Assembly: GCF_019468565.1 (NCBI RefSeq)
Contig: NZ_CP080521.1
Span: 7,936,001 to 8,000,000, forward strand
Length of the DNA: 64,000 bases
Source: Pseudonocardia sp. DSM 110487
GTDB taxonomy: Bacteria; Actinomycetota; Actinomycetes; Mycobacteriales; Pseudonocardiaceae
Direction of reading: 5' to 3'
Under the pieces are notes generated by a model. The model saw only the letters and a program-made list of their open reading frames with translations. It ran no database searches and was not told the origin of the DNA. The position numbers and the translations under genes were made by a program. This document shows, piece after piece, positions 16,951 to 25,032 of the stretch (position 1 is its first letter; every line of letters begins with the position of its first letter).

Positions 16951-18225
16951 TCACGCGCCGATGGCCGTGCGGATGTTGCGCACGGCGTCGTCCCATGCGG
17001 TGGCCGGATCGCCGGAACCCTGTTCGACGTTCACGAGGGCGTTGAGGAACTCCTGGCCGATCGTGGCGGTGTCCGGCCCCATGTGGAACGGCTTCAGCCC
17101 CAGCAGCGCCTGCGTGTAGATCTCACCCGTCGGCGCCCCGGAGTAGAACGCGTCGCGCTTGTCCTTGAGCCGCTGGTCGGTGTAGACGGCGGGCGTGGTC
17201 GGGAGAGCACCGACGTCGAGGAAGTGCTCGAGCTGGCGCTCCGGCGACTGCATCTCCTTGATGTAGGCCCACGCGGCCTCCGGGTTCTGGGCGCGAGCCG
17301 GGATGGCCAGGTAGCTGCCGCCCCAGTTCCCCGCCCCGCCGGGGATCGTCGCGACGTCCCACTTCCCCGCGGTGTCGGGCGCGTATCTGCGGATCTGGTC
17401 CAGCAGCCACGCGGGCGCCGAGACGACCGCGAAGTCACCGCGGGGCAGGGCGGCGTTCCAGCCGTCGGACCCGAACGAGATCCTGGCCGAGATGTCCGCG
17501 TCGATCGCCTTCAGCGCCAGGTCGAACGCCGCCTTGACCTCGGGGTTCCGGTCGTAGATCGGGTTGCCCGCGTCGTCGTAGTACTTCTGGGAGACCTGGT
17601 TGACGGCCTGGTAGAACACGCTGGTCGGGATGTTGTCGACGAACGGCTTCCCGGTCGCTGCCGTGTACCGCTTCCCGGTCTCGATGAACGCGTCCCACGT
17701 CGACCACATCTTCGAGACCGACTCGCGGTCGGCGGGCAGGCCCGCCGCGGCGAACAGATCCGCGCGGTAGGCGACGGCCAAGCCACCGACGTCAGTGGGG
17801 ATCCCGATGGTCTGGCCACCGTCGGCGACGGCCTGCTCCATCACCCAGTCCAGGTAGTCGCCCTTGATCTGGTCGGCGCCGTACTCGCGCAGGTCGTGGA
17901 AGTTCTGCGGCTGCTGCACGAACTTGGGCATGTCATCGCCCTGGATCAGCACCAGGTCGGGCACCTTGCCACCGGCGAGTGCCGTGGTCAGCGCCTGCGC
18001 GGTCTCCGTGGTGCTCCCGACCTCGGTCAGCTTGACCTGGATGTCGGGATGGGCGCGCATGTAGTCGTCGACATCTGACTTCTGGTCGATCCCGCTGAAC
18101 GACCAGAACTCGAACGACTTCCCGTCCCCGCCACCCCCGGACACGGAGCCCGGCGAGCACGCACTGATCACCAGGAGCGCGGCCGCTGCGAGCATCGCGA
18201 GCGGCGGGCTGGTGCGGAGTTTCAC
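16951..18225 (-). CDS. Sugar ABC transporter substrate-binding lipoprotein
   Basis: 424-residue extracellular solute-binding protein (family 1). The signal peptide ends with lipobox LVISAC, so the mature protein is lipid-anchored at Cys23. The body shows the family blocks FEFWSFSGIDQKSDVDDYMRAHPDIQVKLTEVG, GKVPDLVLIQGDDMPKFV, IPTDVGGLAVAYRADLF and GNWGGSYLAIPARAQNPEAAWAYIKEM. It would capture an oligosaccharide and hand it to the two permeases. GTG start at 18225 has AGGAGG upstream. The gene reads divergently from the arabinofuranosidase across a region with two LacI-type operators. Confidence 0.95.
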   Translation of the reverse strand: MKLRTSPPLAMLAAAALLVISACSPGSVSGGGGDGKSFEFWSFSGIDQKSDVDDYMRAHPDIQVKLTEVGSTTETAQALTTALAGGKVPDLVLIQGDDMPKFVQQPQNFHDLREYGADQIKGDYLDWVMEQAVADGGQTIGIPTDVGGLAVAYRADLFAAAGLPADRESVSKMWSTWDAFIETGKRYTAATGKPFVDNIPTSVFYQAVNQVSQKYYDDAGNPIYDRNPEVKAAFDLALKAIDADISARISFGSDGWNAALPRGDFAVVSAPAWLLDQIRRYAPDTAGKWDVATIPGGAGNWGGSYLAIPARAQNPEAAWAYIKEMQSPERQLEHFLDVGALPTTPAVYTDQRLKDKRDAFYSGAPTGEIYTQALLGLKPFHMGPDTATIGQEFLNALVNVEQGSGDPATAWDDAVRNIRTAIGA

Positions 18226-18245
18226 GGCGGTGCGCCTCCTGCTTT

Positions 18246-18256
18246 CGAAAGTTTCT
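18246..18256. promoter_or_regulatory. LacI-family operator before the importer operon
   Basis: CGAAAGTTTCT, ten of eleven bases fitting the palindrome CGAAASTTTCG. It stands 20 bp upstream of the binding-protein start codon. Pairs with the copy at 18366-18376. Confidence 0.75.
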
Positions 18257-18365
18257 GTCGCTACGACGACGGATGCGGGCGATCAGCGGTCCCGTCGGAG
18301 TAACGGCGGTCACGGTATAACGTGAAACTTCGCCTGGGAAGCCTCCTCTCGTCGAGATCTCGGGC

Positions 18366-18376
18366 CGAAACTTTCG
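18366..18376. promoter_or_regulatory. LacI-family operator before the arabinofuranosidase
   Basis: CGAAACTTTCG, a perfect palindrome around the central C, 17 bp before the ATG at 18394. With the copy at 18246 it brackets the divergent promoters, and the LacI regulator at 19985-21061 is the obvious candidate to bind both. Confidence 0.8.
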
Positions 18377-18393
18377 ACGCCGGAAGGACTCCC

Positions 18394-19926
18394 ATGCCCA
18401 CGTCCAGTGCTCGCGCTGTCGTCGATCTCGACGTCACGGGTCCCACGATCAGCAAGCACCTCTACGGCCACTTCGCCGAGCACCTCGGTCGCTGCGTCTA
18501 CGGCGGGTTCTGGGTCGGCGAGGAATCACCGATCCCGAACGAGGGCGGCCTGCGACTGGACGTCGTCGAGGCCCTGCGCGCGCTGGACGTGCCCAACCTT
18601 CGCTGGCCGGGCGGCTGCTTCGCCGACGCCTACCACTGGCGGGACGGCGTGGGCCCGAAGCAGGAGCGACCGGTCATGGTCAACACGCTGTGGGGCGACG
18701 TCGAGGAGAACAACCACTTCGGCACCCACGAGTTCATGGCGCTGTGCGAGCTGCTCGGCGCCGATCCCTACGTCAACGGCAACGTCGGCTCCGGCACGGT
18801 CCAGGAGATGAGCGAGTGGGTCGAGTACCTCACCCGCGACGGCGACTCACCCATGGTCCGGCTGCGCAAGGCCAACGGTCGCGACGAGCCGTGGAAGGTC
18901 CCGTTCTGGGGCATCGGCAACGAGGCGTGGGGCTGCGGCGGGCACATGCGCGCCGACACGTACGCCGAGCTCGCGAGCCGGTACGCGACGTTCCTGCACA
19001 ACCACGACGGCAACGAGCTGCACCGGATCGCCGCAGGCGCCGCCGACGACGACCTCGCCTGGACCGAGGCGTTGATGAAGGTCGTCAGCTGCCTCGGCTG
19101 CACGAGCCGGCCCCGCGGCGTCTTCCAGGCGATCTCGTTCCACTTCTACTCGTTCGCAGGCGACGGGATCTCGAAGAGCTCGGCCACCGAGTTCACCGAC
19201 GAGCAGTACTACCGGACCATGGTCAAGGCCGCCGACATCGACCGCGTCATCGCCGCACACAGCGCGGTGATGGACGCATACGACCCCCAGCGCCACGTCG
19301 GGCTGGTCTGCGACGAGTGGGGCACGTGGTGGGAGGCTGAACCGGGCACCAACCCGCGCTTCCTGCACCAGCAGAACACGATGCGCGACGCGCTGGTCGC
19401 GAGCCTGCACTTCGACATCTTCCACAAGCACGCCGCCCGGCTGCGCATGGCGAACATCGCCCAGACCGTCAACGTGCTGCAGGCGATGATCCTCACCGAC
19501 GACAGCGACGACGCCGGCGGGATCGTGCTCACCCCGACCTACCACGTCTTCGAGATGAACAAGGGACACCAGGACGCCGCCGCCGTGCCGGTGCACCTGA
19601 TCGAGAGGCCCGACCGGGTGGCGGTCGGCGACGACGGGCTCGACCCGCTCTCGGTCTCGGCCAGCACGAAGGACGGCAAGGCGCTGGTCTCGATCAGCAA
19701 CCTCGCGCTCGACACCGACACAGCCCTGCGCCTGGACCTGCGCGGCCGGGAGATCGCGGCCACGCGCGCACGGATCCTCACGGCCGACAAGCCGCAGAGC
19801 CACAACACGACGACCGCGCCGGACGCCGTGGCGCCGACGGAGTTCGCGGTCACGCTCCGGTCCGGGGAGCTCAGCATGGTGCTCCCGCCGCACTCGTTCG
19901 CCACCGTCGAGCTGGAACTGGCCTGA
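18394..19926 (+). CDS. Alpha-L-arabinofuranosidase, GH51
   Basis: 510-residue retaining arabinofuranosidase releasing terminal L-arabinofuranose from arabinan or arabinoxylan fragments. The N-terminal block ISKHLYGHFAEHLGRCVYGGFW and NLRWPGGCFADAYHWRDGVGP are family hallmarks. The acid/base is Glu177 in FWGIGNEAWGCGG and the nucleophile Glu308 in LVCDEWGTWW. A C-terminal beta-sandwich follows from about residue 400. It is cytoplasmic, with no signal peptide. I start at the ATG at 18394, preceded by GGAAGGA and matching the family N-terminus; an in-frame start farther up would cross the operator. Divergent from its importer. Confidence 0.96.
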   Translation: MPTSSARAVVDLDVTGPTISKHLYGHFAEHLGRCVYGGFWVGEESPIPNEGGLRLDVVEALRALDVPNLRWPGGCFADAYHWRDGVGPKQERPVMVNTLWGDVEENNHFGTHEFMALCELLGADPYVNGNVGSGTVQEMSEWVEYLTRDGDSPMVRLRKANGRDEPWKVPFWGIGNEAWGCGGHMRADTYAELASRYATFLHNHDGNELHRIAAGAADDDLAWTEALMKVVSCLGCTSRPRGVFQAISFHFYSFAGDGISKSSATEFTDEQYYRTMVKAADIDRVIAAHSAVMDAYDPQRHVGLVCDEWGTWWEAEPGTNPRFLHQQNTMRDALVASLHFDIFHKHAARLRMANIAQTVNVLQAMILTDDSDDAGGIVLTPTYHVFEMNKGHQDAAAVPVHLIERPDRVAVGDDGLDPLSVSASTKDGKALVSISNLALDTDTALRLDLRGREIAATRARILTADKPQSHNTTTAPDAVAPTEFAVTLRSGELSMVLPPHSFATVELELA

Positions 19927-19948
19927 CCCCGCTCACCGCGTGCCCCGT

Positions 19949-19973
19949 GCGGTGCCGACGGCCCCGGCACCGC
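19949..19973. terminator. Hairpin between convergent arabinofuranosidase and LacI genes
   Basis: GCGGTGCCG pairs perfectly with CGGCACCGC over a seven-base loop, just after the GH51 stop and before the LacI stop. No T-run follows, as is usual in high-GC actinobacteria. It may serve both strands. Confidence 0.55.
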
Positions 19974-19984
19974 GCGGGCGCCCG

Positions 19985-21061
19985 TCATGCTCTGCGGGTG
20001 GACTCCCGCTCCACGAGCCGCGCCTCTGGCATGACCACCCGGGCCGGGACGGAGGCGGGGCGCGATGCGATCCGCTCGACCAGCAGCGCACAGATCGTGT
20101 CCGCCATCTCGGCGTTCCCCGGCTCGACGGTCGTCAGCGACGGAACGGTGAACCTGCCGTCCTCGAGGTCGTCGAACCCGATCACCTGAACGTCCTCCGG
20201 CACCCGCCTACCGGCCTCGGCCAGTGCACGCAGCGCACCGATCGCGGCCGAGTCGGTCAGGGCGAAGACCGCGTCGAACAGCACCCCCCGACCGACCAGT
20301 CCCCGTACCGCCGCGTAGCCGTCTCGGACGCCGAACCCGCAGGAAACGATCAGCTCGTCGCGGACCGCCGTGCCCGCGGCCTCGTGTGCGTTCCGGTAGC
20401 CGCGCGTCCGCAGCCCCTGCATGGTCTCCTCCGCGACGGAGACGCCGCCGAGCAACGCGATCCCCCGCGCGCCAGTGCGGATCAAGAGCTCGGTGGCCTG
20501 CCGCGCACCCCCGACGTTGTCCATGAGCACGTGGTCGAACCGGGCGGGGACCGCACGCTCACCGATCAGCACGACCGGTGTATCGACGCTGAGGCGATCG
20601 AGATCGGCCACGTCACCGGCCACGACGCTGAGCACGAAGCCGTCGTAGCCGCTCAGCCGCGCCGCCGTCAGCGCGTCGAGCTCGGCCGACCGGCTCCCGC
20701 CCGTCCGCTCCACCGCCAGCCGCAACCCGTGATCCGCGAACCGATCTGCCAGCAGGTCCGCGAGCTCGCCGTAGTACCCCGGCGCGAAGCCGGGCACCGC
20801 CAACCCCACCGCCCCGGTACGTCCCATCCGCAGGTTCCGGGCCGTCACGTTGACCTGGTAACCGAGCTCGGCGATCGTCGCGAGCACCCGCCGCTTGGTC
20901 GGCTCGCTCACGCGCTGCGAGCGCCCGTTGATCACGTTGGACACCGTCATGGTCGACACACCGGCCCGGCGAGCGACGTCGGTCATCGTGACCCCGCCGC
21001 GCCGGCGGCCTTCGACCTCGCCCAACCTGCACCGTCCCACCCACGCCTGCGCCGGAGACAC
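19985..21061 (-). CDS. LacI-family transcriptional regulator
   Basis: About 358 residues. The DNA-binding helix-turn-helix MTDVARRAGVSTMTVSNVINGRSQRVSEPTKRRVLATIAELGYQVN is followed by a periplasmic-binding-protein-like effector domain that ends FDDLEDGRFTVPSLTTVEPGNAEMADTICALLVERI. It should repress the adjoining arabinoside genes through the CGAAASTTTCG sites and respond to an imported sugar. The start is uncertain: the GTG at 21061 gives an extra 25-residue Arg-rich tail, whereas the ATG at 20986 (MTDVARR) begins exactly at the HTH domain. The gene points toward the arabinofuranosidase. Confidence 0.92.
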   Translation of the reverse strand: MSPAQAWVGRCRLGEVEGRRRGGVTMTDVARRAGVSTMTVSNVINGRSQRVSEPTKRRVLATIAELGYQVNVTARNLRMGRTGAVGLAVPGFAPGYYGELADLLADRFADHGLRLAVERTGGSRSAELDALTAARLSGYDGFVLSVVAGDVADLDRLSVDTPVVLIGERAVPARFDHVLMDNVGGARQATELLIRTGARGIALLGGVSVAEETMQGLRTRGYRNAHEAAGTAVRDELIVSCGFGVRDGYAAVRGLVGRGVLFDAVFALTDSAAIGALRALAEAGRRVPEDVQVIGFDDLEDGRFTVPSLTTVEPGNAEMADTICALLVERIASRPASVPARVVMPEARLVERESTRRA

Positions 21062-21169
21062 TACGCATCTCCCCGGCCGGCGAGGAACGCCCGTTCGGGA
21101 CGACCGTCCGACACGGCGACGCTAGCGCTCCCCGCCGGAAGCACTGGCGGTCGGATCCCTTAGTTCGTC

Positions 21170-21444
21170 GGGGGTCGTGCGGCGGTCGCGTGCGTGATGC
21201 CTGCTCTGCAGGGCCAGGCGGTTGAGCAGCGCGCGGAGCTCGGTCCGGCTGAAGGTCCCAGTCGAACGGTGTCGCGCCCTGTTGTAGCGATCTTGGGAGG
21301 CCAGGACTGGTCGGCCAGGGCATCGAGATTGGCGAAATCGACCGCGCTGATGGCCTTGCGTTGCGGTACCGAGAAGTAGATCTCAACCTGGTTGAGCCAG
21401 GACGCGTGGATCGGCAGGTCCGCCAGCGCGTCGCGGTGGGCCAC
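21170..21444 (-). pseudogene. IS630-family transposase remnant (C-terminal part, frameshifted)
   Basis: The minus-strand reading HASWLNQVEIYFSVPQRKAISAVDFANLDALAD is the C-terminal region around the catalytic Glu of IS630/Tc1-type DDE transposases. The next family block, normally RYN-x-TA-x-PFDWTF followed by DLRALLNRL, is spread over other frames near 21210-21300, so the frame is broken. The N-terminal two-thirds are missing. A dead insertion-sequence relic. Confidence 0.7.
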
Positions 21445-21466
21445 GGCCCGTCAGCGTGACCACGCC

Positions 21467-21606
21467 GATGATCCGCAGTATCGGTTGCTCATGGCTGTGG
21501 CGACAACCATGAGCAACCGATACTCGCGATCTTCCCGTGCATGATCCGAAGTTGCGGGTGCTCATGGTCGTGCGGGCAGCCATGAGCAACCGATACTTCG
21601 GATCAT
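21467..21606. repeat. Two long hairpin-forming palindromes in tandem
   Basis: The first (21477-21524) has 18-base arms AGTATCGGTTGCTCATGG and CCATGAGCAACCGATACT plus TGT/ACA around a four-base loop. The second (21541-21606) has 11-base outer arms ATGATCCGAAG and CTTCGGATCAT with inner CTCATGG/CCATGAG. They are variants of one element; a half-copy lies at 2941. Together with the IS630 relic they mark a repeat-collecting site. Confidence 0.8.
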
Positions 21607-21784
21607 GCCGCAGCCGGTCGGGCGGCTGAGCGGTCGGGGTGCTGCAGGGCGCAATCGTGTCGATCCATCGGGCCACGCCTGGTCAGTTACCTGCCGGTGG
21701 GCGCGCCGTTCCCGGCCCGGGTCGCCCGGCGCCCGCCTCGTGATCCGGGCTTCGCGCGTGTTCCCGCCGGTTCGCCTCGGCCCT

Positions 21785-21919
21785 TCACCTTCTGGGGGTG
21801 GCTGGGTTGGGTGCACCACCGTCTCCTGGGGTTGCGTGGGCGGCTGTCCCCGACGCTGGGGCACGCCCGCTTCGACGAGACTGTCGCTGCCGGGTGCCAC
21901 GTGACTGGCTGTGGTCCCG
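21785..21919 (+). repeat. Left arm of a ~135-bp inverted repeat pair
   Basis: The segment aligns over almost its whole length with the reverse complement of 22092-22230, for example CGTCCCCGACGC-type GTCCCCGACGC, GGGGCACGCCCG and GGCTGTGGTCCCG. Substitutions and one or two small gaps separate them. No gene is convincing in either arm. Confidence 0.7.
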
Positions 21920-22091
21920 ACCCTCCACACCCCAGCCCCTCCCCTGGATGATCACGGGCAGACCACCCCAGGGACAGTGCCCACGCACAGGTCCAAGATC
22001 AGCAGGACCGGGACACCAGCCGCAGGGGTGCAGCTCGGGTCCCGATCCCGCTGATCACACCCCAGATTCCAGGGGCGGCCAGGGGTGACAG

Positions 22092-22230
22092 CGGGACCAC
22101 AGCCGGTCGCGTGGCACGCAACTGCGGTGGTCTCGTCGAGGACGGGCGTGCCCCCGCGTCGGGGACGGCCGCCCGAGCAACCACATGATTCGGTAGTGCA
22201 CCCACCCGGCCACCCTCGCAAGGCGAAGAG
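22092..22230 (-). repeat. Right arm of a ~135-bp inverted repeat pair
   Basis: Inverted counterpart of 21785-21919, separated by a spacer of about 170 bp that shows no open gene. The whole unit spans about 445 bp and could be a decayed transposon-like element or two copies of one repeat in opposite orientation. Confidence 0.7.
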
Positions 22231-22749
22231 TAGAGGTGAACCGGTGAGAGCACGCCGGCGGCCGAGGGCTCGTGGGTGAGGCCGGGGCTATCCGGGGCCG
22301 GGTACGGCGCGCCCACGAACGCCTCCGGCGCCCTGACGCACCCCGGGGGTGCGTTCCGCGGTTCCAACACGCGAACGCCGCACATCTGCTACATCTGACG
22401 TCCCCGTGTCTGATCACCTTCTGCCACCATCGGTGTTGCCTTATGGGCCCGTCTGCCCCTACCTAAGGGGGTTCGCATGACGGGTTCCGTCATCGCCCCG
22501 ACCGTCCCGGGCGCAGGGATGCGCAGAGAAACGCGTGTCGCATGACATTGCGGATCGACACCTCGTTCTTTCGTCTCTTATGCCGACAATCAAGATGCCC
22601 AATGGCGCATTGCCAATTATGAGATGGTCCGCAATCCAGGGCTGCAGTCTCTCATTCTCGCGTCTAGCCTCGGCAGTTTCGGGTTCGACCCCTGCTCGCC
22701 TCTCTGACCAAACGACCCCAGCGTTGCACATGAATTGCGACATGCTGAT
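22231..22749. other. Non-coding stretch with a small palindrome, GC dropping to the right
   Basis: Holds a 19-base palindrome ACGCACCCC-G-GGGGTGCGT at 22335-22353. From about 22500 the base composition turns clearly more A/T-rich, continuous with the gene at 22750-23811. Reading frames here have no family resemblance and I call no gene. Confidence 0.5.
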
Positions 22750-23811
22750 TTAGCCGAGAAGGGCGGGCAAGGTGAGCGACGTCTGCGAGTTTTGATTGCT
22801 TATTCCGTCACCCAATGCGCCGCAGCGGAGCGAGAAGTTGGAATGGCACTGCTCGGCCCAGGCTTTGAGCATAGCGCACCGCTCGTCCATCATGACGGCG
22901 AGGAAATGGTCAGACTTATCCTTCTTGCTCGCCGCCGCCTCCTGCAATTGGGCGAGCGTCACGACGCGAGGGCCTTCAATGAATTCCTTATAGCTGCACT
23001 CCTCTAGGTGAGGAACTATGGTGTCGATTAGCTTCCCAATGCAGCCCTTGACGCTATCACTCGGGTCTTCATGCCAGATTCCAAATAGCCTAACTGCCAA
23101 CGAGCGGAGTGCATTCTCATTGGGTGGGCTCGTTGTTGTCATTCTGATTAGGGCATCCACCAGGAGGAGCTTTGTCTTTTGTCCGACATGCGGGAGCCAC
23201 CGCCCATCGACCGCGCTCGGCCAATGCAGCGACTGGCACGCATCAAGTCGCTTCGCGTTTCGGCAAAGCAGCTCAGCTGCAACGAGCGGCGCGTTCTTCT
23301 CGCCACTCCTGAGTGCGGCGTCGATAGTTAGGATCGCCGTTTCGTTGGAAACTCGTGCGGGTGTAGCCACCGACATGTTGCGCCCGCTTCGGTCGCCGTG
23401 CAGGGCGCCCATGTCGTCCCAAAGATCCACGAGCAACGCAACCGCTAGTTCGCATTGGCCGAGCTTGCTCAGGGCCAGCAATCCTGATGCCATTGTTGCA
23501 GGCGTTGTCGGACGATCGCCTGTTTGAGCGAGTAGAGAGCCGGCTTGCATCGCCGCCTCAAGCATGAGCCTGTCGTTTTCCTGCTCCCTTTCTTTCTCGA
23601 GTCGATGCTCGGCAATCCGCTTCAGGAAGAGTCCTATGAGCGTCACGATTCCAGAAACTACAATTCCGAAGAATGCCAGGATGGCGGCAAGGCGCTCGGT
23701 CTCCATCTCGAGGCCGGCAAGAGGTCCAAGTATTAGTACAACTATTGTCACGAGTACGGCAGTTGTGACCGTCCCGACGCCAACTATCCATCTGTTGTCA
23801 CTCGACGCCAT
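22750..23811 (-). CDS. Hypothetical membrane protein of atypical composition
   Basis: 353 residues, unrecognised. After a short N-terminus come two adjacent hydrophobic segments (about residues 9-31 and 41-63: VGTVTTAVLVTIVVLILGPLAG and LAAILAFFGIVVSGIVTLIGLFL), then a charged helix KRIAEHRLEKEREQENDRLMLEAAMQ, then a mostly helical soluble part with recurring LLALSKLGQCELAVALLVDLWD-like units that could be HEAT/TPR-like. Codons are much richer in A/T at third positions than any neighbour, indicating recent transfer. The ATG at 23811 has GAGGAGGA upstream. Flanked by IS relics. It resembles in layout the two-TM anchors with soluble sensors seen in some defence genes, but nothing specific supports that. 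Confidence 0.7.
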   Translation of the reverse strand: MASSDNRWIVGVGTVTTAVLVTIVVLILGPLAGLEMETERLAAILAFFGIVVSGIVTLIGLFLKRIAEHRLEKEREQENDRLMLEAAMQAGSLLAQTGDRPTTPATMASGLLALSKLGQCELAVALLVDLWDDMGALHGDRSGRNMSVATPARVSNETAILTIDAALRSGEKNAPLVAAELLCRNAKRLDACQSLHWPSAVDGRWLPHVGQKTKLLLVDALIRMTTTSPPNENALRSLAVRLFGIWHEDPSDSVKGCIGKLIDTIVPHLEECSYKEFIEGPRVVTLAQLQEAAASKKDKSDHFLAVMMDERCAMLKAWAEQCHSNFSLRCGALGDGISNQNSQTSLTLPALLG

Positions 23812-23966
23812 CGTGTCCTCCTCAGCCCGGCGCCACGAGGCTCGGAGACCACGGGACAAGTGTTACCCACGATCGTTAGTCGCAGGAGGTCTAGAGCACT
23901 AGATGTGCCAGCAAGCGGCGAACCGGGCCGCCGACGGATCAAGTGATCATCGCAGCGGTGACCTGA

Positions 23967-24122
23967 TCATGGTGCCAGAGCCTGCTCGAAGCATTCGGTT
24001 GGCGTCCGCCAGCCGAGGCCGTCGCGGGGCCGGTCGATCAGTCGATCTTGGATGGCGCGTAGGTCGTCGGTCGTGTGGATCGAGAGGTCGGTGCGTTTGG
24101 GGAAGTACTGGCGCAGCAGGCC
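23967..24122 (-). pseudogene. IS30-family transposase C-terminal fragment
   Basis: Reading GLLRQYFPKRTDLSIHTTDDLRAIQDRLIDRPR and GLGWRTPTECFEQALAP up to a stop matches the last 50 residues of IS30-type transposases (the catalytic Glu block normally lies just before). It begins abruptly inside an IS1380-like reading, so one element has been cut into the other. Confidence 0.75.
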
Positions 24123-24945
24123 GCGTGTCGGGCAGGTTGAACCCGACCGAGTAGGACAGCCGCTGCCCGCGCCGATCCACTCCAGCAGCTCGTGGGTGCA
24201 CCCGGCCGAGTCGATCCGGATCAGGATCTTGCGTCCCGGGCGGGTGGCCGGGCAGCTGGCGCAGCGCCTCACGGATGACGGTGATGTGGTCGGCGGCGGT
24301 GTTGGAGCCGGCGTTGACTGGGCGCAGCAGCACCGACAGCGGCTCGCCGGTCCCGGCGTCGTTACCAGTGCCGCCGTGGTCGACGAACGCCCACAGCGGA
24401 TGATGCCCGAACCCCTTCTTGAACGTCGGGCTGCGCCTTCCTTGTCGCTGTGAGCGGGTGACCAGCGTGGCGTCGACATCGACAGTCAGGGGGTTACCGG
24501 CGTCGATGCGGCGGTCCGGGGCGTGCCCGCCAGCCGGCTCCCAGGCTCGGGCCCGCCGCCGCCCGGGCGGTGTTGATCGCGCGCAACGCCGCGTCCGGGT
24601 CATTGGCGAGCCGGTCGATCGCCCGGGACACCGTCCGATCCGAGGCCACCGGGCCGAACAGGCCGGGTTCGGCGCGCAGCACGGCGATGTCGACCAGGCA
24701 GTCCCCGCCCAGCGCGAGTGTCACCGCGAGATCGAGCACGATCTTTGCTGGATCGTGGCGCGCGTTCTAGTGCCGCCAGCCCGCCAGCGCTTCCGATAGC
24801 TGCTTGTCGAGCCCGACGGTGCGGATGGCCTCGGTCAGCAACAGCCCACCGGCCTGCGACACCACATTCCAGCCGGCCGTGCCCACGCCGGGACAGGGGT
24901 AGAACCCACTACGCTTGCTCACCTGGAAGATGCTCCTGAACTCGC
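24123..24945 (-). pseudogene. IS1380-family transposase remnant, several frameshifts
   Basis: Pieces of one transposase appear in order but in different frames: VVSQAGGLLLTEAIRTVGLDKQLSEALAGWR, then VLDLAVTLALGGDCLVDIAVLRAEPGLFGPVASDRTVSRAIDRLA, then NPLTVDVDATLVT, GHHPLWAFVDHGGTG, GEPLSVLLRP and ADHITVIREALRQLPGHPPG. These are typical of the IS1380 group. At least three frame breaks and loss of the C-terminal third make it inactive. Confidence 0.8.
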
Positions 24946-25032
24946 ACGGACATGGCCCTCGACGAGCCACATCCAGGGGCACCTTTCAGCCGTTCAACAC
25001 ACCCCACGGGCCGATCCCGTGAAAGCCCCGGG

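Noticed and set aside
21467..21606. CRISPR array
   Set aside because: The repeats are inverted hairpins and not regularly spaced direct repeats with spacers; no cas genes are present.
22459..22743. 94-codon minus-strand frame left of the low-GC gene
   Set aside because: No homology pattern, no ribosome-binding site, and composition does not follow a coding pattern.
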